From the NCBI RefSeq assembly GCF_017939745.1, contig NZ_JAGKQQ010000001.1:5518001-5582000 (forward strand): 64,000 nt of DNA, in the 5' to 3' direction. The DNA comes from Gemmata palustris (GTDB lineage Bacteria > Planctomycetota > Planctomycetia > Gemmatales > Gemmataceae). Shown here piece by piece: positions 1-8,647 of the stretch (positions are counted from its first letter, which is position 1; each line of letters opens with the position of its first letter). The notes under the pieces are model-generated. The model was not told the origin of the DNA, ran no database searches, and saw nothing but the letters and a program-made list of their open reading frames with translations. The position numbers were made by a program, and so were the translations under genes.

Positions 1-61
1 ATTATCGGTGCCAACCGGTCCCCTCGACACCGGCCACCGACGCACCAGGAGTTTCACTCTA

Positions 62-847
62 ATGTTGTCCCGTCCCGTTCGCCCCGTCCGATCGCTCGCA
101 GTAGCGGTTGCGGGGCTGGTTCTGCTCGCTTCGGCCGGGTCCGCCCGTGCCGATCTCATCAGCTTCACCGGCGGGGGCTCCGCCACGCACCCCAGTTCTT
201 ACTCGGGCTCGATCGAAGTCAAGAACCAGACGACCACCTCGGCCGTCATCGAAGTGAAGCTCACGAACACCAGCACGAACGCCTTCAATTCCAGCGCCGC
301 GAGCGGGTTCATCACCGGGTTCGCGTTCAACAACCCGGGCACCGCGGCGAAGGGGAACATCACCGGCGTGACCTCGCTGGCGGCCTCGTACAACCCGTCC
401 ACGGGCCAGTCGTTCCAACTGGTCAGCGCAACGCCGTCCTCGAACCTGGACCTCGGCGGCCTCTTCGGGAAGTTCGACGTCGCGGCCTCGGTCGGTTCGA
501 CGCTGCACACCAGCGGGACCGCGTCGAACGGCCTGTCGGTCGGCGAGACCGGTACGTTCACGTTCGTGGTGAGCGGGACCAACCTGACCAACCTGACGGC
601 CGCGAACCTGCTGTCGGAACTCAGCACGGGCGGGAGCCAGAACACGCCGTTCGTGGTCCGGTTCCGCGGGTACAACACCCCGAAGCTGCCCTACGGCGGC
701 GACGGTGACAAGGTGCCGTTCGGCTCGGTCACGACGCCGCCCACGCCGCCGAACGGCGTGCCGGCCCCTCCGGGTCTGGTGCTCGCGGGCATGGGCTTCG
801 GCTGCATGATGCTGGGCCGCCTCCGCCGGAAGCCGGCGCAAGCGTAA
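62..847 (+). CDS. Exported protein with PEP-CTERM-like C-terminal sorting signal
   Basis: A 261-residue predicted exported protein of unknown function. The N-terminus has basic residues and then a hydrophobic core (AVAVAGLVLLA), with a likely signal-peptide cleavage after SARA. The body is rich in Ser, Thr, Gly and Asn, as is common in extracellular beta-rich planctomycete proteins. The tail has a VPAPPG motif, a hydrophobic helix and a basic RLRRK end. This is the three-part plan of PEP-CTERM signals, which are processed by exosortase-type systems; VPAPP is a variant of the usual VPEP. ATG 62 is preferred over an in-frame GTG at 8 because AGGAG (47-51) sits 10 bases upstream and the signal peptide follows directly. 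The anchor is a confident call; the function is not known. Confidence 0.8.
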   Translation: MLSRPVRPVRSLAVAVAGLVLLASAGSARADLISFTGGGSATHPSSYSGSIEVKNQTTTSAVIEVKLTNTSTNAFNSSAASGFITGFAFNNPGTAAKGNITGVTSLAASYNPSTGQSFQLVSATPSSNLDLGGLFGKFDVAASVGSTLHTSGTASNGLSVGETGTFTFVVSGTNLTNLTAANLLSELSTGGSQNTPFVVRFRGYNTPKLPYGGDGDKVPFGSVTTPPTPPNGVPAPPGLVLAGMGFGCMMLGRLRRKPAQA

Positions 848-893
848 GCCGCGAAGCTATTTAGAACTCGGCGCCCGTCGCCCTGCGCCCGAA

Positions 894-936
894 ACCCTGC
901 GACGCACGGATCGTGTCGCGGGGTCTTCTTGTTTTT
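894..936 (+). terminator. Intrinsic terminator after the PEP-CTERM-like gene
   Basis: A stem of about 12 bp (894-906 pairing with 912-924, with G-U wobbles) is followed by the T-rich run CTTCTTGTTTTT. It lies 46 bases after the stop codon at 847 and ahead of the homoserine dehydrogenase start. Confidence 0.6.
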
Positions 937-1015
937 ATGCCCTTCAACTGTTCGCGTGGCCGTCCGCGCACCCGGCGCTAATAATAGCCCCAAAGAACCG
1001 GGGAGTTCGGCACTC

Positions 1016-2425
1016 ATGAGCGACACGATCAACATTGCCCTCATCGGCTGTGGTACCGTCGGTGGGGGCGTGGCGCGCGTGCTGCTCGCGCACGCGGACC
1101 GCGTGACCCAGCGGGCGGGCCGGCCGCTCGCACTGCGCCGGGTGGTCGTGCGCGATCTGGCGAAGGCGCGCGACCCGCTCATCCCGCGCGCGATCATTTC
1201 CACGGATATCGACGCGGCGATTCACGACCCGAATATTCACATTATCGTCGAATTGATCGGTGGGACGGGGCTCGCCAAGAAGGTCGTTCTCGATTCACTT
1301 GCGGCCGGCAAACACGTCGTCACCGCGAACAAGGCGCTCCTGGCCGACGCGGGCGCGGAAGTGTTCGAGGCCGCGCGCCGGGCCGACCGCACCGTGTGCT
1401 TTGAAGCGGCTGTGGCCGGCGGGGTGCCGGTCATTCGCGCGCTGGCCGAGAGCCTCGCTGCCAATCAGGTGACCGCGATCCAGGCGATTCTGAACGGCAC
1501 GTCGAACTTCATTCTGACGTCCATGACCGAGCACAACATGAGCTACGCTGCGGCCCTCGCCGAAGCGCAGCGGCTCGGCTACGCGGAGGCCGACCCGACG
1601 CTCGACGTGGACGGCAGCGACGCGGCGCACAAGCTCGCGATCCTGGCGCAAATTTCGTTCGGGGTGGCCGCGAAGCCGCACGAGATCGCCCGCCAGGGCA
1701 TCGACACCATCGACGCGATGGACATCCGGTTCGCGAACGAGCTCGGTTACACGATCAAACTCCTCGCGGAAGCATGGACCAGCGAAGAAACGCGCACCGG
1801 CGATCGCGGGGCGCGGAACAGCGGCGGGATCGACACGACCCTATCCGGGTCCGGCATCCACCCGGCCCCCGGCCCCCGGCAGACGGTCGAGAAGGCGGTC
1901 GCGCTCCACGTCGCTCCCGTGCTGCTGCGTCACACGGATTTGTTGGCGCAGGTCCGCGGGGCGTACAACGCGGTGCTGGTGTACGGTGACGTGGTGGGCG
2001 AGACGCTGTACCAGGGACCGGGCGCGGGCCAGATGCCGACCGCGAGTTCGGTGGTCGCGGATTTGATTGATTTGGGCGTGGGCCGGGCGCAGCGGACGTT
2101 CGCGGCGGCGAAGTTATGGAGCCGCGAGGGGCGCGGGTTCACGGTGGAACCGCCGGAACGGGTGCGGAGCCGGTTCTACCTGCGGTTGCAGGTCGCGGAC
2201 AAACCCGGCGTACTGGCCGACATCACGCGCATCCTGGCGGACGAAGAAATCAGCATTTCGAGCTTGGTGCAGCACGAAGCTCAAGAGGACGGCGCGAGCA
2301 GCCCGGTCCCGCTGGTGATCGTGACCCACTACGCCGCGACCGGCCGGTTCCGGCGCGCCCTGGAGCGCATCAACAAACTCGGCACGATCGCCGCCCCCGC
2401 CGTGTTCTTCAGCATGGGGGATTGA
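1016..2425 (+). CDS. hom: Homoserine dehydrogenase
   Basis: A 469-residue NAD(P)-dependent homoserine dehydrogenase. It reduces aspartate semialdehyde to homoserine, the branch to threonine and methionine. Residues 6-20 carry the Rossmann motif GCGTVGGGV. The family signature ILNGTSNFIL lies near residue 160. A C-terminal ACT domain (about 380-469, containing ADKPGVLADIT) indicates amino-acid feedback control, as is usual for this enzyme. ATG 1016 begins the conserved N-terminus and has GGGGAG upstream; an earlier in-frame start at 929 would add residues unlike the family. Between the catalytic core and the ACT region there is an unusual polar stretch rich in Gly, Ser and Thr (about residues 258-290). 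Identification is secure. Confidence 0.96.
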   Translation: MSDTINIALIGCGTVGGGVARVLLAHADRVTQRAGRPLALRRVVVRDLAKARDPLIPRAIISTDIDAAIHDPNIHIIVELIGGTGLAKKVVLDSLAAGKHVVTANKALLADAGAEVFEAARRADRTVCFEAAVAGGVPVIRALAESLAANQVTAIQAILNGTSNFILTSMTEHNMSYAAALAEAQRLGYAEADPTLDVDGSDAAHKLAILAQISFGVAAKPHEIARQGIDTIDAMDIRFANELGYTIKLLAEAWTSEETRTGDRGARNSGGIDTTLSGSGIHPAPGPRQTVEKAVALHVAPVLLRHTDLLAQVRGAYNAVLVYGDVVGETLYQGPGAGQMPTASSVVADLIDLGVGRAQRTFAAAKLWSREGRGFTVEPPERVRSRFYLRLQVADKPGVLADITRILADEEISISSLVQHEAQEDGASSPVPLVIVTHYAATGRFRRALERINKLGTIAAPAVFFSMGD

Positions 2426-2442
2426 GGTCACTCCGATAGATA

Positions 2443-2638
2443 CCACCCGCTCGTTGGCACTCGCGGTTCGCTCAAGCCTCCGGGCGAACGGCCGGTGTGA
2501 GCCGGCCGGTTGCTGTGTTCTCGCGAACGGGGCGGCGCAAGCCCGCCGGTAGTGCTTACACACCGCTCACATCGGCCGTTCGCAAATACCTTTGATTTCA
2601 ACGCAGCACTAACCGGGGGAAGTTCCACCCGCTCGTTG
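2443..2638. repeat. Intergenic palindromic element flanked by 14-bp direct repeats
   Basis: The hom to 2722 spacer (2426-2721) has no credible gene. It contains an 18-bp inverted repeat with one mismatch (2485-2502 against 2565-2582, CGAACGGCCGGTGTGAGC and its complement). Identical 14-bp direct repeats CCACCCGCTCGTTG lie outside it at 2443-2456 and 2625-2638. The interior carries GCAAGCCCGCCGGT; a similar GAGCCCGCCGGT motif recurs near 57068. The layout resembles a small non-autonomous mobile element, but no transposase origin is visible. Confidence 0.5.
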
Positions 2639-2721
2639 AGACTTCACACTCGAACCGGTCGCGGTTGCGTCGCTTTGCGCCCTTCGCTATCTTCCCGCGT
2701 CGCCGGGATTGAGGTAGCGGA

Positions 2722-4167
2722 ATGAAGTGGGCCGATCACGGACTGGTGGCGTGGGTGCTGGCGGGAATCGCGTTCGCGGGCGCGGCCGTCAGCGCGCGCC
2801 CGTTCGCATCATCGTGGAACGATGGCAGCCGACTCGCATCAGTGGAATCACTCGTCGAGCGCAACACGTTCTGCATTGATGGCAGCGTGTTTCTCACACC
2901 GCCCGAAGAACTCTTCACGCGCGGCACCCCGCCCTACGATCCCGACGACGCCCTCACGCGGCGCGGGACGCTCGACAAACTCCTCATTGACGGCCGTTAC
3001 TACTCCGATAAGCCGCCGCTCGTGAGTCTTCCCCTCGCGGCCGCGTACCGCGGGCTGATGCAGCTCGGGCTGCCCGCACCGAGCGAACGGCCCGACGTGT
3101 TCGCACAAGTGGTGTGCGCGCTGCTGAGCGGGGCCGGCTTCGCGGTCGCGGTGGGGTGCATGTGGAGCCTCGGCACCCGGATCGGACTTTCACCCGGTTG
3201 GCGCGTCGCGTGGCTGGCCGCGTTCGCACTGGCGACCGTGCTGCCCACATACACGCGGAGCGCGAACAACCACATCGCCCAACTCGGGGCAGTGGCGGCA
3301 ATCTGTGTGCTGCTGTGTCGGATTGCGGATCGGGCCGCGGAGGTGCGAACGGCATGGGTGTCGCTCGTGGCCGCGGGGTTCATTACGGGGTTCGCTTACA
3401 ACCTGGATTTCGGCGTCGGCCCGCCACTCGTGCCGGTCGTGTTAGTAGTCGTCGCCATACGCACCCGGCGCGTGCTTCCCGTATTGGTGTGTGGCGCTGC
3501 GATGCTGCCCTGCGTGGTGACGGGCCACGCGATCAATTACGCGATCGGCGGCGACTGGCTCCGCCCGCTGAACATGCACCCCGAATACCTGAGCTGGCCC
3601 GGCAGCCCGTTCGAGACCACCATGACCGGCGTCGTGCGCCCGCGCCCGCTCGCCCAGTTCGCGTACACGCTCGATTTGCTCTTTGGGAAGAAGGGCTTCC
3701 TCACACACAACCCGCCGCTGTTGCTCGCGCTGACTGCGGGCGCTCTGGTGCTGTGGCGCCGGGGAACAGCCCACCGCACGGAACTGCTCGGGCTGATCGC
3801 GTGGTGCGCGGTTGGGTGGGCAATGTACGGCGTACTCTCGAAAAACCACGGCGGCGCGTGCGTGTCGGTGCGGTGGTTCGTGCCGTTCCTCGCGCCGGGC
3901 TTCTGGCTGCTGGCGAAGATTATCAAGGAGCGGCCCGAGTTCCGGCGCGACTTCGTTGTGCTCGCCGCGTGGGGGCTCCCGCTCGCGGTGAGTGCGTGGA
4001 TCGTCGGCCCCTGGTGGGTGCGGGTGGTGCCGCTCTACTGGTGGGTATTTGGTGGCTCGCTCGTGTCGTGGTTGGCGGTGCGCTGGCACGCGGCACGAAC
4101 ACAACCGCGAATCACGCGGGTAGCGCGTCCCGCGTCGAACGAAACGCCGGTATCGCGCGCGGCGTGA
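2722..4167 (+). CDS. Multi-pass membrane protein, GT-C (ArnT/PMT-like) glycosyltransferase candidate
   Basis: A 481-residue integral membrane protein with about ten hydrophobic segments. After the first segment, a long polar loop (about residues 30-105) contains DGSRLASVESL, a Cys and the motif YYSDKPPL. Acidic residues and a D-x-P-type motif in the first large extracytoplasmic loop are typical of GT-C transferases that use polyprenyl-linked sugars. The C-terminal tail is short and basic. It overlaps no neighbour and is convergent with the cytochrome/WD40 gene 30 bp away. The membrane nature is clear; the transferase activity is inferred from layout, and the donor and acceptor cannot be read from the sequence. 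Confidence 0.62.
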   Translation: MKWADHGLVAWVLAGIAFAGAAVSARPFASSWNDGSRLASVESLVERNTFCIDGSVFLTPPEELFTRGTPPYDPDDALTRRGTLDKLLIDGRYYSDKPPLVSLPLAAAYRGLMQLGLPAPSERPDVFAQVVCALLSGAGFAVAVGCMWSLGTRIGLSPGWRVAWLAAFALATVLPTYTRSANNHIAQLGAVAAICVLLCRIADRAAEVRTAWVSLVAAGFITGFAYNLDFGVGPPLVPVVLVVVAIRTRRVLPVLVCGAAMLPCVVTGHAINYAIGGDWLRPLNMHPEYLSWPGSPFETTMTGVVRPRPLAQFAYTLDLLFGKKGFLTHNPPLLLALTAGALVLWRRGTAHRTELLGLIAWCAVGWAMYGVLSKNHGGACVSVRWFVPFLAPGFWLLAKIIKERPEFRRDFVVLAAWGLPLAVSAWIVGPWWVRVVPLYWWVFGGSLVSWLAVRWHAARTQPRITRVARPASNETPVSRAA

Positions 4168-4197
4168 TGGCTCAGCGTGTTCGCGCGACCGAACCCG

Positions 4198-5628
4198 TTA
4201 CTTGGCGAAGCCGGGTGCGGCCACGAAGGACGTTATCGCGTTCCCGGTTTTGGTGTCCCAGACGCGAACGGTCCCATCGAACCCGCCGGTAGCAACTCGC
4301 CCCGCACCGGAGTGCGTCGCGACCGCAAATATCCAGTCGTTGTGTTTCGGGTATTCGCGCACGAGCTTGCCAGAAGCGATGTCGTGCTCACGTAACAGGC
4401 CATCACCACCTGCCGAGAACGTGTGCCCGTCGCCCAGGGCGAGTGCGAACACCGGCTTGCCCGCGGGGAATTCCAAATAGCGGGTGTGACCGGCCTTCTT
4501 GAATCGCTCCTCCATGTCGGCGGCGCTGCCGTTCTCGTCCTGCGTCTTGATCGGCTCCCACGCCCGAATCGCGGCTCCTCCCCCAACCGATAACGCGGTT
4601 CCCGCCGAATCGAACGCGACCGCGTACACCTCGAGCTGCCCGACGTGCGGCGCGTACTGTCGGCGGTGCCCGTTGAACGTGGTGAACAGCTTCCCGGTAC
4701 CGGCTTCGAGCACTTTTACTGTGCGGTCCTTGCTGCTCGTCGCGACCCACTTACCGTCCGGGCTGAACGCGACTCCGGTGATCCAATCCGAGTGCAGTGA
4801 CGCGCGCCACGCCTCTTTGCCGTCCGCGAAGTGGAACCCGCGTGCGGTGCGGTCCGCGCTGCCGGCCGCGACCAGTTTGCCGTCCGCGGAGAACGCGACC
4901 GCCAGCACGATGTCGTCGAACGTGCCGAACACCCGGACGCGCGCGCCGGTCTTGGCGTCCACGAGCGCGACTTCGCCGTACTCGCCCGCGGTCCCGCCGC
5001 CGACCAGAAGGTGTTTGCCGTCTGCGGTGTAGGCCAGTGCGTGAATCCGGGCCGGGAGGCGCGGGAGCCGGCGCAGCAATTTCCCGTTCGCGGCGTCCCA
5101 CACAGTCACTTCGTTGACGCCACTCGCGGCGAGTTCTTTGCCGTCCGGTGAAACCGCGAGCGCGAACACCGGCGCAGCGGCCGGGTACTTCTCGGGCGGG
5201 GTCGGGTGCTTGCGCGGCGGAAGAATGCCCTTCAGCGCGACCGCGCGGTCGGCCCCGTCGAACGTCCCGCCGGCCGCGATCCACCGCTTCACCGCGGCGA
5301 TTTCGTCCGCCGAAAGGGAATCATCGCCCGGCGGCATCCGCTCCTTCGGATCGGGCGCGATGAGACGCTGGTACAGCGCGGACTCCTCCGGCTTGCCCGG
5401 CACCACGGGCTTCGCGTCCGACGAACCCGGGTTCAGGAGGTTGTCGAACGTGTCCAGCTTGTAAGCGCCGCGGGCCTTCACTCCACCGTGGCAACTCACG
5501 CACCGCGACACCAGCACGGGCGCAACGTCCGACAGGAACGCCGGGTCCGCGGCCGATACCGGCGCGGCAAACGACACGATCAGCGCGACCGCGCCCACAA
5601 AGCGAAGAGGTCTCGACAGGCAGCGCAT
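4198..5628 (-). CDS. Exported cytochrome-c-domain protein with C-terminal WD40 propeller
   Basis: A 476-residue exported protein. The start at 5628 gives a clean signal peptide (VGAVALIVSFAAPVSA). Next comes a planctomycete-type cytochrome c domain with the haem motif CVSCH and a downstream MPP ligand-type motif (RMPPGDD, about residue 100), then WD40 repeats to the end (repeated GKxVAxGSxDRT and VRVWD blocks). The cytochrome part likely binds one haem c outside the cytoplasmic membrane; the propeller is a protein-interaction platform. It is the last gene of a five-gene minus-strand operon that starts with DUF1501 and follows the 68-residue Cys protein by 26 bp. The partner and electron acceptor are unknown. 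Domain calls are secure. Confidence 0.9.
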   Translation of the reverse strand: MRCLSRPLRFVGAVALIVSFAAPVSAADPAFLSDVAPVLVSRCVSCHGGVKARGAYKLDTFDNLLNPGSSDAKPVVPGKPEESALYQRLIAPDPKERMPPGDDSLSADEIAAVKRWIAAGGTFDGADRAVALKGILPPRKHPTPPEKYPAAAPVFALAVSPDGKELAASGVNEVTVWDAANGKLLRRLPRLPARIHALAYTADGKHLLVGGGTAGEYGEVALVDAKTGARVRVFGTFDDIVLAVAFSADGKLVAAGSADRTARGFHFADGKEAWRASLHSDWITGVAFSPDGKWVATSSKDRTVKVLEAGTGKLFTTFNGHRRQYAPHVGQLEVYAVAFDSAGTALSVGGGAAIRAWEPIKTQDENGSAADMEERFKKAGHTRYLEFPAGKPVFALALGDGHTFSAGGDGLLREHDIASGKLVREYPKHNDWIFAVATHSGAGRVATGGFDGTVRVWDTKTGNAITSFVAAPGFAK

Positions 5629-5654
5629 ACGATTCCCGGGGCGAAGGGCCGTGT

Positions 5655-5861
5655 TCAGGGCTGGTCCGGTAGCGGTTGGTTCGGGCAGTCGTCGCAAGTA
5701 GCGGAAATCTCTCCCGCCGACTTCCGCGTTTCCCGCTTCACTTCGGTCAGAACGTCCGGCTTGCAGTAACCAAGTCGCTGGTACTGGATATCGAGGCAGT
5801 ACCCTTCCGCGATCGCGCGGTTGAGTAGGGGACAGAACCAGTGGGTACCCAGCGCAATCAC
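5655..5861 (-). CDS. Small five-cysteine protein of unknown function
   Basis: A 68-residue protein with Cys at 10, 22, 33, 56 and 59, the last two as CDDC. There is no signal peptide or membrane helix. The pattern CPLLNRAIAEGYC followed by YCKPD and a final CxxC suggests a small metal-binding or redox protein. It sits between the DUF1549/DUF1553 gene (25 bp upstream) and the cytochrome/WD40 gene (26 bp downstream), all on the same strand, so it is probably co-transcribed and real despite its size. I do not assign a function. In a group of haem c proteins, a metal or redox role would fit; this is inference only. Confidence 0.6.
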   Translation of the reverse strand: MIALGTHWFCPLLNRAIAEGYCLDIQYQRLGYCKPDVLTEVKRETRKSAGEISATCDDCPNQPLPDQP

Positions 5862-5886
5862 GATCGTACCACCTGTGGCGCCCGGA

Positions 5887-8331
5887 TCAGTGCTGTAACA
5901 GGAACTCGCGCGTGTTGATGACCGCCCACACCAGATCGCGCACCGCGTCCGGGCGGTTCGCGGCCTTTTTCAGGTGGTCGGCCACCTTCTTCCGCTCGGC
6001 TTCGTTGGGTAATCGAGTGAATGCCGCGAGCCAGAGGTGCTCGGCCAGCTCCGCGTCCGTGAGTTTCGCGAACGCATCGGCGGACCCGCTCACGCGCCCG
6101 GCCACGAGCGGGCCGTTGAGCAACTGCAGTGCCTGATCGACGGTCGGCTCGTCCACGCGCTCGCACGCACACGGACTTTCGCGCTTCGGCTGGCCGAACG
6201 CCATGAGGAACTGCGACTGCTCGGGCGTGAGGCGCTGCGTTGCGTAGGAGGTGCGGTCCTTCAACCGGCGCAGGGCGGTTTGTTTGGCTTTATCTGCGGG
6301 CGCTGCGGCGAGTTCGGTCTCCGCCTTTGTGATCTGTGCTCCGAGATCGACCGGAGGTGCCAGGCTCCCGGTCGCGTAGCCGATCGCGTCCTGCATCTGC
6401 TCGGCGGTCAACCTGCGGATCGGGTAGCGCGAGAACAGCGCGTCGTCCGTTTCGTTGAACTTGTTCGTCGCGGTGGACCGCTGGTAAGTGCGGCTGTTGC
6501 ACATGAGCCGGAGAATGTGTTTGCGATCGAAATTGCTCCGCTCGAACTCGCTCGCGAGTGTGTCCAGGAGTTCGGGAATCGCCGGCGGGTTCGAGGAGCG
6601 GAAGTCGTCCACAGGATGAACGATCCCGCGCCCGAACAGCCCGAACCACATCCGGTTCACCTCGACGCGCGCGAAAAACGGGTTGCCCGGCTTCGTGAGC
6701 CAGCGCGCGAACGCGACCCGGCGATCCGCCTTCGGATCGGTTACCACATCGCCGAACGGGGTGAGTACCTTGCCGCTCGTGGGGTGCGTCGTCTCGCCGG
6801 TGGTACCGGCCGACACCACTTTGCCCGTCTTCTTGACGCGAGTGAACACCGCCGCAATGCGGAAATAGTCCTCCTGGGTCCAGTTCTCGAACGGGTGGTT
6901 GTGGCACTTCGCACAGTTCACGCGCGATCCCATGAACAGTTGCGCGGTCGTCTCGGCGAGGTCTTCGAGGTTCGGGATCGCGAGGAAGTAGTTCGCGGTG
7001 GGCACCTTCGCGGCGTCGCCGGTCGCAGTGAGTAGCTCGGTCGCGACCTTGTCGAACGGCGCGTTCTTGCGGTAGCTCTCGACGAGCCAGTCCGCGAGCA
7101 GTTCCGCGCGACCTTCGGGAAGCGTTTTGGAGTTCACGCGCATCAAATCCGCTGTGCGTAGCGCCCAGTATCGTGCGAACTCCTCCGACGCGAGCAACTC
7201 GTCAATGACCTTCGCGCGCTTGTCGGCGGTTGTGTCCGCGAGAAAGGCTTTCGCCTTTTTCGCAGGCGGGAGCAAGCCGGTAAGGTCGAGGTAGACGCGG
7301 CGCAAAAAGGTCGCGTCGTCGCAGGTGCCCGACGGCAGTACGCGGAGCTGGTTGAGCTTCGCGTGAACGTGCTTATCGATGAAGTTCGCTTCTGCGGGGT
7401 TGTTCCAGACGAACCCCTCCACCTCTTCGGTCATCGTGAAGTGAACCGATTCGAGGTGATTGAGGTAGCGAACGGAAACGGCCCCTTGACCGCGCTTCGC
7501 ACCCGTAACCAATCCCGTATCGGAGGCAGATAGCACGTCCTTGTGCGACACTTCGTAGGTGGCGAGTGCGGTCACATCGCGGGTGGTGCCGTCGGCGAAC
7601 TTGGCGATCACGCTGAGTTGCTGTGCGAGGTTCGGCGCACGCAGAATGCGGTTCGGACCCGGATACACCACGAGTTGCACGCACGCGGGTTGCTTGTCAT
7701 CATCCGTTTTGGCCCCCTGCGCGATCCAGTCCAGGAGCACGCGGTAACCGAGGTCGCTCTTATTGAGGCGCTTCCCTCCAACGTGCGGGACGCGCATCAG
7801 CGGCTTCTTGAGTACCAAACTGTCCGCCGGGGTGAACGCATCGACGCGCCGATTGAGTCCGCCGCGAACGAGGCTCTCCGCGTCAATGCCCGGATCGTAG
7901 CCGAACAACGACAGTCGGAACCCGCCCTTCCCTTCCGGCGAGCCGTGACAGGAACCGCCGTTACACCCCTGCTTGGTCATCACCGCGAGCGTTTCTGTGC
8001 GGAACCGCATTGGGTCGGGCTCGCTCTGGCCACTCACTTCGACCGGCACTTTGATCGTGTGCCCACCCACAGCCACCGCAATCTCTCCCCGCCCGTTCTT
8101 CTTGGGCGCGACTACGCCATCGCGTATTTCGACCACGGGCGCGGGCGGAGTAAAAGTCGCGTCGCGCGTGAGGTCGCGCGTCTCGCCGGTCGCGAAGTGC
8201 CCGGTGACAACGAGTTGACACACCGCGCGCGGGGACGTGAGCGTGACCTTCGTGGGGTACACCTCGATGCGCGCCGGAGCATCGGCGGGGGCCGCGAGAG
8301 TCGCACCGAGCAGTAGCGTGAAGATCGTCAT
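5887..8331 (-). CDS. DUF1549/DUF1553 exported protein with Ig-like N-terminus (PSCyt2/PSD1)
   Basis: An 814-residue exported protein of the planctomycete DUF1549 plus DUF1553 family. The start at 8331 gives the signal peptide FTLLLGATLAAPADA. An Ig-like (BIG2-type) domain follows (about 20-110: IEVYPTKVTL, then GETRDLTRDATF). A conserved GCNGGSCHG segment near residue 130 has a CX4CH haem-like motif, and a second Ig-like stretch comes after it. DUF1549 contains NCAKCHNHPF, a standard CxxCH. DUF1553 closes the protein with VNRMWFGLFGRGIV and the C-terminal helices. It lies 19 bp after the 98-residue gene and 25 bp before the Cys protein. The role is unknown; members usually pair with DUF1501 genes, as here. 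Family assignment is secure. Confidence 0.92.
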   Translation of the reverse strand: MTIFTLLLGATLAAPADAPARIEVYPTKVTLTSPRAVCQLVVTGHFATGETRDLTRDATFTPPAPVVEIRDGVVAPKKNGRGEIAVAVGGHTIKVPVEVSGQSEPDPMRFRTETLAVMTKQGCNGGSCHGSPEGKGGFRLSLFGYDPGIDAESLVRGGLNRRVDAFTPADSLVLKKPLMRVPHVGGKRLNKSDLGYRVLLDWIAQGAKTDDDKQPACVQLVVYPGPNRILRAPNLAQQLSVIAKFADGTTRDVTALATYEVSHKDVLSASDTGLVTGAKRGQGAVSVRYLNHLESVHFTMTEEVEGFVWNNPAEANFIDKHVHAKLNQLRVLPSGTCDDATFLRRVYLDLTGLLPPAKKAKAFLADTTADKRAKVIDELLASEEFARYWALRTADLMRVNSKTLPEGRAELLADWLVESYRKNAPFDKVATELLTATGDAAKVPTANYFLAIPNLEDLAETTAQLFMGSRVNCAKCHNHPFENWTQEDYFRIAAVFTRVKKTGKVVSAGTTGETTHPTSGKVLTPFGDVVTDPKADRRVAFARWLTKPGNPFFARVEVNRMWFGLFGRGIVHPVDDFRSSNPPAIPELLDTLASEFERSNFDRKHILRLMCNSRTYQRSTATNKFNETDDALFSRYPIRRLTAEQMQDAIGYATGSLAPPVDLGAQITKAETELAAAPADKAKQTALRRLKDRTSYATQRLTPEQSQFLMAFGQPKRESPCACERVDEPTVDQALQLLNGPLVAGRVSGSADAFAKLTDAELAEHLWLAAFTRLPNEAERKKVADHLKKAANRPDAVRDLVWAVINTREFLLQH

Positions 8332-8350
8332 TGAATCCGTTTCGTGGGGC

Positions 8351-8647
8351 TTACGCTTCGGGAACCTCAACTCGACACAAGCGCTCGCGGTGGAAGATCG
8401 CCAGTACCAATTTGACCGCCACGGCCGGGCGCACGCGCTCGCGGGCCGTTTCGTGGAGCGCCGGCTCGTAAACGACATCGACCAAGCCGTCGGCCGCGCT
8501 ACGAACGGTGGCCTCCATACGACCGCGCCGGAGCACCGCGCTCGCCCGGCCCTCTTGAATCGCGCACTGATTCTCGGGCCACGGGAGCGACTTCAACAGC
8601 GCGAGTGTTTCAGCAAGGGGAGTCATCCGAATCTCGGCGAGCGTCAC
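8351..8647 (-). CDS. Small protein of unknown function translationally coupled to the DUF1501 gene
   Basis: A 98-residue protein that I do not recognise. Its GTG start (8647-8645) overlaps the TGA stop of the DUF1501 gene in a GTGA arrangement, the classic sign of translational coupling. The downstream DUF1549/DUF1553 gene begins 19 bp after its stop. It has no signal peptide, membrane helix or metal motif. It reads as a mixed alpha/beta protein with an RxGRMEATVRSA strand and a hydrophobic VAVKLVLAIF helix near the C-terminus, and Cys at 28 and near 90. Coupling and tight spacing argue that it is genuine and works with its exported neighbours, although it looks cytoplasmic. Confidence 0.6.
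   Translation of the reverse strand: MTLAEIRMTPLAETLALLKSLPWPENQCAIQEGRASAVLRRGRMEATVRSAADGLVDVVYEPALHETARERVRPAVAVKLVLAIFHRERLCRVEVPEA

Noticed and set aside
2426-2721. Short open frames in the hom downstream spacer
   Set aside because: They run through the palindrome and direct repeats, have no ribosome site and encode repeat-derived residues.
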